Below, in pieces: positions 8,796-17,351 of a stretch of DNA of 64,000 bases. The position numbers and the translations under genes are program-made. The number at the start of each line of letters is the position of its first letter. The first letter of the stretch is position 1. The notes beneath the pieces were generated by a model. It did no database searches. It saw only the letters and a program-made list of their open reading frames with translations, and was not told the DNA's origin. Origin of the DNA: Patulibacter defluvii (GTDB lineage Bacteria > Actinomycetota > Thermoleophilia > Solirubrobacterales > Solirubrobacteraceae); assembly GCF_034096925.1 (NCBI RefSeq), contig NZ_JAWZSQ010000020.1:43045-107044 (forward strand), given 5' to 3'.

Positions 8796-9370
8796 GCTGC
8801 CTCCAGGAAGTTGGCGAGCAGGCGCTTGCCGTGCTCGGTCAGGATCGATTCGGGGTGGAACTGGACGCCCTCGACCGGCAGCGTCCGGTGGCGCAGGGCC
8901 ATCACCACGCGGGTCCCGTCGACGACCGCGTCGGCGCTGCACTCCAGCGCCGGCGGCAGGTCGGCGTCGACGACCAGCGAGTGGTAGCGGCCGACCGGGA
9001 CCGGCGACGGCAGGCCGTCGAAGAGCGAGCGCCCGTCGTGCTCGATCGGCGACGCGACGCCGTGGGCCGGCGCGTGGCGGACCACCCGGCCGCCGAACGC
9101 CCGCGCGATCGACTGGTGGCCCAGGCAGACGCCCAGCAGCGGCACCCCGGCCTCGGGGAACGCCCGCGCCAGCTCGACGCTGATCCCGGCCTCGTCGGGC
9201 GTGCACGGTCCGGGCGAGATCACCGCCCGGTCGTAGCCGCGGGCCAGCAGCTCGGCGGTCGTCGCCGCGTCGTTGCGGACCACGTCGACCTCCGCCCCCA
9301 GCTCGGCCAGGTACTGGACCAGGTTGTAGGTGAAGGAGTCGTAGTTGTCGACCATCAGCACGCGGGTCAT
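8792..9370 (-). CDS. trpG: Anthranilate synthase, glutamine amidotransferase subunit
   Basis: Supplies ammonia from glutamine to TrpE. The 192-residue class I amidotransferase begins VLMVDNYDSFTYNLVQYL and carries the nucleophile Cys82 in GVCLGHQ plus the His-Glu pair in VQFHPES near residue 171. The oxyanion region SPGPCTPDEAG is intact. It overlaps trpE and trpD by 4 nt on each side. It could also serve p-aminobenzoate synthase, as TrpG does in some bacteria; no pabA/pabB is visible here. Confidence 0.96.
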   Translation of the reverse strand: MTRVLMVDNYDSFTYNLVQYLAELGAEVDVVRNDAATTAELLARGYDRAVISPGPCTPDEAGISVELARAFPEAGVPLLGVCLGHQSIARAFGGRVVRHAPAHGVASPIEHDGRSLFDGLPSPVPVGRYHSLVVDADLPPALECSADAVVDGTRVVMALRHRTLPVEGVQFHPESILTEHGKRLLANFLEAA

Positions 9371-10818
9371 GCCGCACCGCCCGCCCGCTCGACGGCGCGC
9401 ACGACCGCCCGCGCCTTGTCGACCGTCTCCTGCCGCTCGCGCCCGGGATCGGAGGCGGCGACGACGCCGGCGCCGGCCTGGACGTGGACCCGGCCGTCGC
9501 GGATCACCGCGGTCCGGATCACGATCGCCGTGTCGAGGTCGCCGTCGTGGCCGAGCCAGCCGACCGCGCCGCCGTAGGGCCCGCGCTTGACCGCCTCCAG
9601 CTCGTCGATGATCTGCATCGCGCGGACCTTCGGCGCGCCGCTGAGGGTGCCGGCGGGCAGCGTGCTGCGGAGCGCGTCGATCGCGTCGACCCCGGGCGCC
9701 AGCGCCCCGTCCACGCGCGAGACGACGTGCATCACGTGCGAGCAGCGGACGACGTCCATCAGCCGCTCGACCCGCACGCTGCCCGGCGCGCAGACGCGGC
9801 CGAGGTCGTTGCGGCCGAGGTCGACCAGCATCGTGTGCTCGGCCCGCTCCTTGTCGTCGGCCAGCAGCTCGCGCTCCAGCCGCTGGTCCTCGGCCTCGTC
9901 CTCGCCGCGGCGGCGGGTGCCGGCGATCGGCGACGTGCTGGCGACCCCGTCGCGGACCCGCAGCAGCGGCTCGGGGCTCGCGCCGCAGAGCTGGAAGTCC
10001 CCGAAGTCGAGGAAGAACAGGTAGGGCGCGGGGTTGACCGCCCGCAGCGCCCGGTGGACGTCGAACGGGTCGCCGGCCAGCGGCGCCGACCAGCGCTGCG
10101 ACGGCACCACCTGGAAGGCGTCGCCGGCCTCGATGTAGCGGACGCAGGTCTCGACCATCCGCTCGTAGCGCTCGGGCGCGGTCCCGCCGCGGAAGCCGCC
10201 CGCGGCCACCGCGGGTTCCGGCATCGGGTCGAGCGGCGACTGCAGCCGCTCGCGGACCTCGGCGATCCGGCGCGCGGCCTCGGCCCGGCCGAGCGCCGGG
10301 TCCTCCCCCGGCCGCACCGTCGCCATCACCGTCACCTCGTGGGCGACGCGGTCGATCGCGACCACCACGTCGGTCACCATCGCCGCCAGGTCGGGCAGGC
10401 CCAGCTCGTCGGGCGGGGTCGGGCCGAGCGACTCGACGGTCCGCACCAGGTCGTAGCCGAAGAGCCCGACCGCGCCACCGCGGAAGGGCAGCGGCGGACC
10501 GGCGTCGCGCGCCGCCCGGCCGGCCGCCTCGGCCACCAGCCGGTACGGGTCGCCGGGATCGCCGAGGTGCCAGCGGAGGACGGCCGCGGGCCGCACGCCG
10601 ATGTAGGCGTGGCGGCCGGCGGCGCCGTCGTCGCCGGCCGGCTCGAGCAGGAACGACGGCCCGTCGCCCCGCAGCCGCTGGTACGCGGCCACCGGCGTCA
10701 GCTCGTCGTCGAAGAACGTCGTCCAGACGGTGGCGCAGGAGCCCTCGCGCAGCGCGTCGCGCACCGCGTCGACCGAGGGCCGGACGCCGAGCGTCCGCTC
10801 CGGGACCGCGATCGCCAT
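9367..10818 (-). CDS. trpE: Anthranilate synthase component I
   Basis: Converts chorismate to anthranilate with ammonia from TrpG. The 483-residue protein has an N-terminal regulatory domain and a chorismate-binding C-terminal half (SPEPLLRVRDGVASTSPIAG; VDLGRNDLGRV; TLPAGTLSGAPKVRAM). The tryptophan-feedback motif, normally LLES, reads LLEP with Pro at residue 60, which could weaken allosteric inhibition. It starts 4 nt after the aroF stop. It could in principle be PabB, but the operon argues for TrpE. Confidence 0.96.
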   Translation of the reverse strand: MAIAVPERTLGVRPSVDAVRDALREGSCATVWTTFFDDELTPVAAYQRLRGDGPSFLLEPAGDDGAAGRHAYIGVRPAAVLRWHLGDPGDPYRLVAEAAGRAARDAGPPLPFRGGAVGLFGYDLVRTVESLGPTPPDELGLPDLAAMVTDVVVAIDRVAHEVTVMATVRPGEDPALGRAEAARRIAEVRERLQSPLDPMPEPAVAAGGFRGGTAPERYERMVETCVRYIEAGDAFQVVPSQRWSAPLAGDPFDVHRALRAVNPAPYLFFLDFGDFQLCGASPEPLLRVRDGVASTSPIAGTRRRGEDEAEDQRLERELLADDKERAEHTMLVDLGRNDLGRVCAPGSVRVERLMDVVRCSHVMHVVSRVDGALAPGVDAIDALRSTLPAGTLSGAPKVRAMQIIDELEAVKRGPYGGAVGWLGHDGDLDTAIVIRTAVIRDGRVHVQAGAGVVAASDPGRERQETVDKARAVVRAVERAGGAA

Positions 10819-10822
10819 CGTC

Positions 10823-11689
<867 letters not shown>

Positions 11690-11795
11690 AAGTTCCCGCT
11701 CCGTTCCGTCGTCGCTGTCGATGCGGCCCCTGCCGCCGTCGGTTGCAGTCGAAGACGGAGCGGGGTGGCCGGGCCTTACCCACGACGGGAACGCG

Positions 11796-12968
11796 ATGAC
11801 GACCACCACCCCCACCGACGCCGGCCCCGCTCCGGCGCCCCCGCCGACCGACGCGCCGCCGCGGCCGCCGTTCGGCGGCCGCTTCGTGCCCGAGCCGCTG
11901 GTGCCGGCGCTGATCGAGCTCGACCGCGCCTGGTCGGCCGCCCGCCAGGACCCGCTCTTCGCCGCCGAGCTGACCGCGCTGCTCGACCGCTTCGCCGGCC
12001 GGCCGACGCCGCTCCACCGGGCCGCGCGCTTCAGCGAGCTGGCCGGCCACCCGGTGCTCGTCAAGCGCGAGGACCTGCTCCACAGCGGCGGCCACAAGAT
12101 CACCAACGCGCTCGGCCAGGCGCTGCTGGCGCGGCGGCTCGGGCGCGAGCGGCTGATCGCCGAGAGCGCGTCCGGCCAGCACGGGATCGCGACCGCGACC
12201 GCCGCCGCCCAGCTGGGCCTGGCCTGCACGGTCCACCTGGCCGGCCCGGCGACCGGCGCGGCCGCCGCCCGGATCCGGATGCTCGGCGCCGAGGTGGTGC
12301 CGGTGGCGGGCGCCGAGGACGGGGTCCGGGGCGCGTTCGCCCAGGCCCTGCGCGACTGGATGGCCGACGGCGAGCGGGCCCACTTCCTGCCCGGGTCGTG
12401 CGTCGGACCGGCGCCGCTGCCGGCGATCGTCGCCGACCTGCAGGCGGTGATCGGCCGCGAGACCCGCGCCCAGCTGCGGGCCGACGGCCAGTGGCCGGCG
12501 CGGGTGGTGGCCTGCGTCGGCGGCGGCGCCAACGCCTGGGGGATCTTCTCCGCCTTCCTCGAGGACGACGACGTCGAGCTGGTCGGGGTCGAGGCCGGCG
12601 ACGGCTGGACCGCACCGCTGACCAGCGGCGCGCGGGCCGGGATCCTGCACGGCGCGCGGGTGCCGGTGATCCGCGACCGCGACGGCCACGCGGTCCCGCG
12701 GCGGTCGATCGCCGAAGCGCTGCGCTACCCCGCCGCCGGGCCCCAGCACGGCGAGCTGCGCGACCGCGGCCGGGCCCGCTACGTGGCCGTCGACGACGCC
12801 CGCGCCGTCGCCGCCTACCGCGCGTTCGCCCGCAGCGAGGGGATCCTGCCGGCGATCGAGGCCGCCCACGCGCTGGCCTGGGTGCTGGAGCACCCATCGC
12901 CGCTGACCGTGGTCTGCCTCTCGGGCCGCGGCGGCAAGGACCTGGCGCGGGTCGAGGCGATCGCGTGA
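11796..12968 (+). CDS. trpB: Tryptophan synthase beta chain (divergent sequence)
   Basis: A PLP enzyme that joins indole and serine to make tryptophan. The 390-residue protein keeps the PLP lysine (KREDLLHSGGHK), the catalytic Glu (IAESASGQHG), the phosphate loop (GGGANAWG) and the C-terminal LSGRGGKD. Several of these depart from the usual GGAHK, ETGAGQHG, GGGSNAIG and GRGDKD. The catalytic residues are present, so activity is expected. It starts at ATG 11796 behind GACGGGA and overlaps trpA as GTGA. The short Pro-rich N-terminus is poorly conserved. Confidence 0.95.
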   Translation: MTTTTPTDAGPAPAPPPTDAPPRPPFGGRFVPEPLVPALIELDRAWSAARQDPLFAAELTALLDRFAGRPTPLHRAARFSELAGHPVLVKREDLLHSGGHKITNALGQALLARRLGRERLIAESASGQHGIATATAAAQLGLACTVHLAGPATGAAAARIRMLGAEVVPVAGAEDGVRGAFAQALRDWMADGERAHFLPGSCVGPAPLPAIVADLQAVIGRETRAQLRADGQWPARVVACVGGGANAWGIFSAFLEDDDVELVGVEAGDGWTAPLTSGARAGILHGARVPVIRDRDGHAVPRRSIAEALRYPAAGPQHGELRDRGRARYVAVDDARAVAAYRAFARSEGILPAIEAAHALAWVLEHPSPLTVVCLSGRGGKDLARVEAIA

Positions 12969-13780
12969 GCGGCGCCCAGCGGCTGACCGAGGCGATCCGG
13001 CGCGCGCCCGGGCGGGCCGCGCTCGGGACCTTCGTCGTCGGTGGCTTCCCGACGGTCGAGCTGAGCTGCGCCGCGGCCGCCGCGTCGGCCGCCGCCGGGG
13101 CCGCCTTCGTCGAGGTCGGACTGCCCTCGCACGACCCGACCGCCGACGGCCCGGCGATCGCGACCGCCGGCCGCGCGGCGCTCCAGCGCGGGGCCACGAT
13201 CGACGGGATCCTGGGCGGCGTGGCGATGATCGCGCCGGTCGTCCCGGTGGTGGTCATGTGCTACGCCAGCGCCGTCCACGCCCGCGGGCCGGAGCGGTTC
13301 GCGGCCGCGCTGCGGGCGGCCGGCGTCTGCGGCCTGATCGTGGCCGACCTGCCGGTCGACGCCGCCCTCGACGTGCAGGTGGCGTGCGCCCGCCACGGGA
13401 TCGGCTGGATCCCGGTGGTCGCGGCGTCGACCCCGGCCTCGCGGCTGCGGGCCGCGACCGCCGCCGGCGGCGGCTTCGTCTACGTCGCCCAGGCCGGCGG
13501 GGTGACCGGCGAGCGGGGGGCGATGCCGGAATCGACCGCGCCGACCGTCGCCCGCGTCCGCGAGCTGACCGAGCTGCCGGTCGCGGTCGGCTTCGGTGTC
13601 TCCACGGCCGAGCACGTGCGGGCGGTCGCCGCCACCGGGGCCGACGGGGTGATCGTCGGCAGCCGGCTGGTGCGGGCGATCCTCGAGCACCGCGACCCGG
13701 TCGCCGCGGTCGCCGCCGTCACCCGCGAGCTGGTGGCCGGGCTGGCCCCGCCGACGCCGGCCGCGCGCGCGGCGCCGTAA
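12965..13780 (+). CDS. trpA: Tryptophan synthase alpha chain
   Basis: Cleaves indole-3-glycerol phosphate to indole and glyceraldehyde 3-phosphate and channels indole to TrpB. The 271-residue TIM barrel keeps both catalytic acids in EVGLPSHDPTADGP (Glu49 and Asp60 in the enteric numbering) and the phosphate-binding VGFGVST and VIVGSRLV blocks. The usual IPFSDP reads LPSHDP, so it is divergent in step with TrpB. The GTG start overlaps the trpB stop. The C-terminus ends in an Ala-rich tail. Confidence 0.95.
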   Translation: MSGAQRLTEAIRRAPGRAALGTFVVGGFPTVELSCAAAAASAAAGAAFVEVGLPSHDPTADGPAIATAGRAALQRGATIDGILGGVAMIAPVVPVVVMCYASAVHARGPERFAAALRAAGVCGLIVADLPVDAALDVQVACARHGIGWIPVVAASTPASRLRAATAAGGGFVYVAQAGGVTGERGAMPESTAPTVARVRELTELPVAVGFGVSTAEHVRAVAATGADGVIVGSRLVRAILEHRDPVAAVAAVTRELVAGLAPPTPAARAAP

Positions 13781-13809
13781 CTCGGGCCGCGCCCGGCGGT
13801 TGTCCGGGC

Positions 13810-14622
13810 GTGACCTCGCCACGCCCGTCGACCCCTGCCCACGACCAGCCGGTCCCCCCGTGGCCGATCGCCGTCCACGACGGCGTGGCCGTCGCGACCA
13901 TCACCGGCACCCCGGCGAACCGCCAGGACGAGCGCTTCTACGCCGCTCTCCACGCGACCCTCGACCGGCTCGACGACGAGCACCGCGAGCGGCCGCTGGT
14001 GCTGACCGGCGAGGGCCGGACCTTCTCGGCCGGGCTCGACGTCCGCTACGTCGCCGAGCTCTTCCGCGACGGCGACCACGACGCGCTGCTGGCGTGGAAG
14101 GATCGCTACTTCGCGACCAACCTGCGCCTGTTCGCCTTCGATCGTCCGCTCGTGGCTGCCGTCAACGGACACGCCTACGCCGGTGGCCTCATCACCGCGC
14201 TCTGCGCCGACGTCCGGATCGGGGTTCGCGGACCCGCGCGCTTCGCCCTCAACGAGGTCCCGATCGGGATCCCGATGCCGCGCACCTACCTGGAGCTGCT
14301 GGCCAGCGCGATCGGCGGCCCGGCTACCACCCGGCTGGCGCTGCGCGGCACCGAGCTCGACGTCGACGGCGCCCACGCGATCGGGATCCTCGACGAGCTC
14401 TGCGCCCCCGACGAGCTGCTGCCGCGGGCGATCGCCGAGGCGGCGCGGCTGGCCGGCGGCTCGCTGCCGGCCTTCCGCTTCACCAAGCGCGCGCTCCGGG
14501 CCCCGGTGCTGGGCCGGATGCACGAGGCGGCCGAGGGGATCGACCGCGGCTTCGTCGAGGTCGTCCGCTCGCCCGCCTCGCGGGCCGCGATCGGCCGGCT
14601 GCTGGAGACCCTCGACCGCTGA
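13810..14622 (+). CDS. Enoyl-CoA hydratase/isomerase family protein
   Basis: A 270-residue crotonase-fold protein. The oxyanion-hole blocks are visible: TFSAGLDVRY near residue 75 and VNGHAYAGGLITALCADVRI near 117-136. Crotonases act on acyl-CoA thioesters (hydration, isomerisation or hydrolysis). The two Glu of classical hydratases are not obviously both present, so the reaction is unassigned. GTG 13810 lies 29 nt after trpA, and the stop overlaps the next ATG by one base (TGATG). It may therefore be read together with trpBA and the downstream LuxR gene, though no biochemical link is evident. Confidence 0.85.
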   Translation: MTSPRPSTPAHDQPVPPWPIAVHDGVAVATITGTPANRQDERFYAALHATLDRLDDEHRERPLVLTGEGRTFSAGLDVRYVAELFRDGDHDALLAWKDRYFATNLRLFAFDRPLVAAVNGHAYAGGLITALCADVRIGVRGPARFALNEVPIGIPMPRTYLELLASAIGGPATTRLALRGTELDVDGAHAIGILDELCAPDELLPRAIAEAARLAGGSLPAFRFTKRALRAPVLGRMHEAAEGIDRGFVEVVRSPASRAAIGRLLETLDR

Positions 14623-17351
14623 TGGCCGGGCTGACCGAACGCGAGCGGGAGCTGGCCATGCTGACCGGCCGCGTCGAGCGACTGACGGCGGCGCGCCGCG
14701 GCGGGGCCGTGGTCGTCGCCGGGCCGCCCGGGGTCGGCAAGACGACGCTGCTCGACGCGACCGCCGCCGCGGCCGAGGCGGCCGGCGCGGCGGTCGTGCG
14801 GGTGGTCGGGCGCGAGATCGAGTCGCCGCTGGCGCTGGGGCTGGTCGAGCGGCTGGTCGACGCCCTGCCGGACGCGGTCGGCGGGGTGCCGGCCGGCCCG
14901 GCCGCGGCCGCGGCGCCGCTCGACGAGGGCGAGCTCGACCCGGGCCGGATCGCGCCGCGGATCAGCGAGCTGCTGGAGGGCGCCGTCGCCGAGCGGCCGC
15001 TGCTGGCCTGCGTCGACGATCTCCAGTGGGCCGACCGCGCCTCGCTCGACGTGCTCGGCTGGTTGCTGGAGGAGTGGGCCGAGGAGCTGCCGCTGCTGTT
15101 CGTCGCCGGGCTCCGCGACGCCGACGGCGGCGGCCCGCTGGCCGAGCGGCTGGCGGCGCTCGGGGCGACGGTCGTCCGCCCGCGGCCGCTGACCGTCGCC
15201 GGCGTCGGCGCGCTGCTCGCCGACCACGGGCTGCGGCCGACCGCGGCCGAGCTCGACGGCTTCGTCGCCCGCAGCGGCGGGATCCCGTTCCTGGTCGTGG
15301 CCCTCGCCCGCCAGCGGCTGGAGGGCGCAGACGCCGACGACGTGCCGCTGAGCGTGCAGGAGGCGGTCGGCCGGCGGCTGGCCGCGCTCGACCGCGACGC
15401 GCTGCGGACCGCCCGCGCGCTGGCGGTCCTCGACGGTGCCCCGCCGGCGGTCGCCGCCGCCGTCCTCGACCGGCCCCCGGAGGCGGTCGCCGCGGCCACC
15501 GAGCGGCTCCGCGGTCGCGGGCTGCTCGGCGACGACGGCGGCTTCGAGCACCCGCTGGTGCGCGAGGCGGTGCTGGCGGCCATCCCCGCCTCGGCCCGTT
15601 CGCTGCTGCACGGCCGGGCCGCGCAGGCGTTGCTCGCCGCCGGCGACCGGCGGGCGGCCGCCGTCCACGCGCTGGCCGCCGCGCCGACCGGCTCCGAGCC
15701 GCTGGTGCGGGCGCTCGGCGACGAGGCCGCGGTGGCGCGCCGCGAGGGCGACCCCGAGCACGCCGTGCGGCTGCTGCGGCGGGCGATCGAGGAGCCGGCC
15801 CCGCGCGACCGGCTCGGCGACCTGCTGCGCGAGCTGGCCGAGCTGCTGATCGAGCTGGGCCGGTTCGACGACGCGATCGCCACCGCCCGCCGGTTGCACG
15901 GCCTCGACCGCGGCGGCGACGGCCCCGAGTCGCTCGCGGCCGAGCTGCTGGAGGCGCGGGCGCTGACCGTCTCCGGCCGCAGCCGCCAGGCGATGGACCG
16001 GCTGCGGGCGGTCCTGCGCGGGCCGGCCGCCCGCGATCCCCACCGGCGGCTCGAGGCCGAGGTGCTGCTGACCACCGCCGCCGCGGTCACCTTCCCCGCC
16101 TTCGGCGGCTGGACCCCGGACGAGATCACGGCCTACGACGAGGCCTACGCGATCGAGCCGCTGCTGGCCTGGAGCACGCTCAGCATGCGGGCCCGCTACG
16201 AGTACCTGGCCCGCGGCGACCGCGAGGCGATCCTGGAGCTGTCGCGGCAGGGGGCGACGCCGCCGCCGGACGTGCCGCTGACCCCGATCGTGACCGTCCA
16301 GCTGAGCGTCGCCGCGACCGGGATGGTGGCCTGCGGCGCCGCCCGCGAGGCGCTCTCGCTGCTGGAGCCGCTGCTGACCCGGGCGCGGGCGTCGTCGTCG
16401 CGGATGGCGGTCGCGCTGCTGCTGGTCGGCCACGCCACCGCCTGCCTGGCGCTCGGCGACCTGCGCCGCTGCGAGGAGGAGGTGACCGAGTTCCGCGGCC
16501 TGCCCGGCGCGCCGCGCTGGGACGCGATCATGCTGCCGCTGCTCAGCCAGTGCCTGCGCGAGCAGGGCCGCTTCGAGGAGGCCGCCGCCGCGGTCGTGCC
16601 GGTGCTCGACGCCAGCGACCCCCAGCACCGGCTGCGGGCGCTGCACGCCGACGCCGAGCTGCGGCTGGCCCGCGGCGACGACGCGGCCGCGCTGGCGGGG
16701 TTCCTGGCGCTCGGCGAGGAGGAGCGCCGCGACCCGGCGCTGGCGGTCCCGATCCGCACCTGGCGCGGCGGCGCAGCGGTCGCGCTGCTGCGGCTGGGCC
16801 GGACCGGCGAGGCCCGGCGGCTGGCCCAGGAGCACCTGGAGCACGCCCAGCGCTGGGGCGGCGGGGCGCTGCTCGGCGAGGCCCACCGGGTGCTCGGCGA
16901 GGTGACCGGCGACGCCGCCCTGGTCGAGCGCGGCCTGCCCGCCCTGCGCGACGCCGAGCTGCGGCTGGAGCACGCCCACGGGCTGCTGGTGGCCGGCCGC
17001 CTGCACCGCCGCGCCGGTCGCCGCGGGGTCGCCGCCGACCGCTTCGAGCACGTCCTGCGGGCCGCCCGCTGGTGCGGCGCCCACGCGCTGGCCGAGCAGG
17101 CCGCCGCCGAGCTGGCCGTGCTCCGCAGCCGCCCGCGGGCGCTCGCCTTCAGCGGCCTCGACGCGCTGACCGCGGCCGAGCGGCGGGTGGCCCGGCTGGC
17201 CGCCGACGGCCTCCGCAGCGAGGAGATCGCGCGCCAGCTGTACGTCAGCCGGCGGACGGTCGAGAACCACCTCGGCCGCACGTACCAGAAGCTCGGCGTC
17301 CGCGGCCGCGAGGAGCTGCGCTCGCGGATGGCGGTCGACGCCGTCGCCTAG
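14622..17351 (+). CDS. LAL-family LuxR transcriptional regulator (909 aa)
   Basis: A large ATP-binding LuxR (MalT-like) regulator. The N-terminal AAA-type ATPase has Walker A GPPGVGKTT (34-42) and Walker B LLACVDDLQWAD near 128. The middle is a long helical, TPR-like sensor region. The C-terminal LuxR helix-turn-helix lies at about 845-905 (LTAAERRVARLAADGLRSEEIARQL is its first part). It starts at ATG 14622, overlapping the crotonase stop by one base. It meets a second LAL regulator tail to tail, the two stops sharing CTAG. The ligand is unknown; a role in controlling the upstream genes is only inferred from coupling. Confidence 0.93.
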   Translation: MAGLTERERELAMLTGRVERLTAARRGGAVVVAGPPGVGKTTLLDATAAAAEAAGAAVVRVVGREIESPLALGLVERLVDALPDAVGGVPAGPAAAAAPLDEGELDPGRIAPRISELLEGAVAERPLLACVDDLQWADRASLDVLGWLLEEWAEELPLLFVAGLRDADGGGPLAERLAALGATVVRPRPLTVAGVGALLADHGLRPTAAELDGFVARSGGIPFLVVALARQRLEGADADDVPLSVQEAVGRRLAALDRDALRTARALAVLDGAPPAVAAAVLDRPPEAVAAATERLRGRGLLGDDGGFEHPLVREAVLAAIPASARSLLHGRAAQALLAAGDRRAAAVHALAAAPTGSEPLVRALGDEAAVARREGDPEHAVRLLRRAIEEPAPRDRLGDLLRELAELLIELGRFDDAIATARRLHGLDRGGDGPESLAAELLEARALTVSGRSRQAMDRLRAVLRGPAARDPHRRLEAEVLLTTAAAVTFPAFGGWTPDEITAYDEAYAIEPLLAWSTLSMRARYEYLARGDREAILELSRQGATPPPDVPLTPIVTVQLSVAATGMVACGAAREALSLLEPLLTRARASSSRMAVALLLVGHATACLALGDLRRCEEEVTEFRGLPGAPRWDAIMLPLLSQCLREQGRFEEAAAAVVPVLDASDPQHRLRALHADAELRLARGDDAAALAGFLALGEEERRDPALAVPIRTWRGGAAVALLRLGRTGEARRLAQEHLEHAQRWGGGALLGEAHRVLGEVTGDAALVERGLPALRDAELRLEHAHGLLVAGRLHRRAGRRGVAADRFEHVLRAARWCGAHALAEQAAAELAVLRSRPRALAFSGLDALTAAERRVARLAADGLRSEEIARQLYVSRRTVENHLGRTYQKLGVRGREELRSRMAVDAVA

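Noticed and set aside
7755..9377. A single trpG-trpD fusion
   Set aside because: The frame upstream of ATG 8795 is not homologous to TrpG; the real TrpG is in another frame (8792-9370), overlapping by ATGA.
11690..11795. Tryptophan attenuator or T-box between aroF and trpB
   Set aside because: No run of Trp codons, specifier loop or paired terminator/antiterminator could be recognised in these 106 bp.
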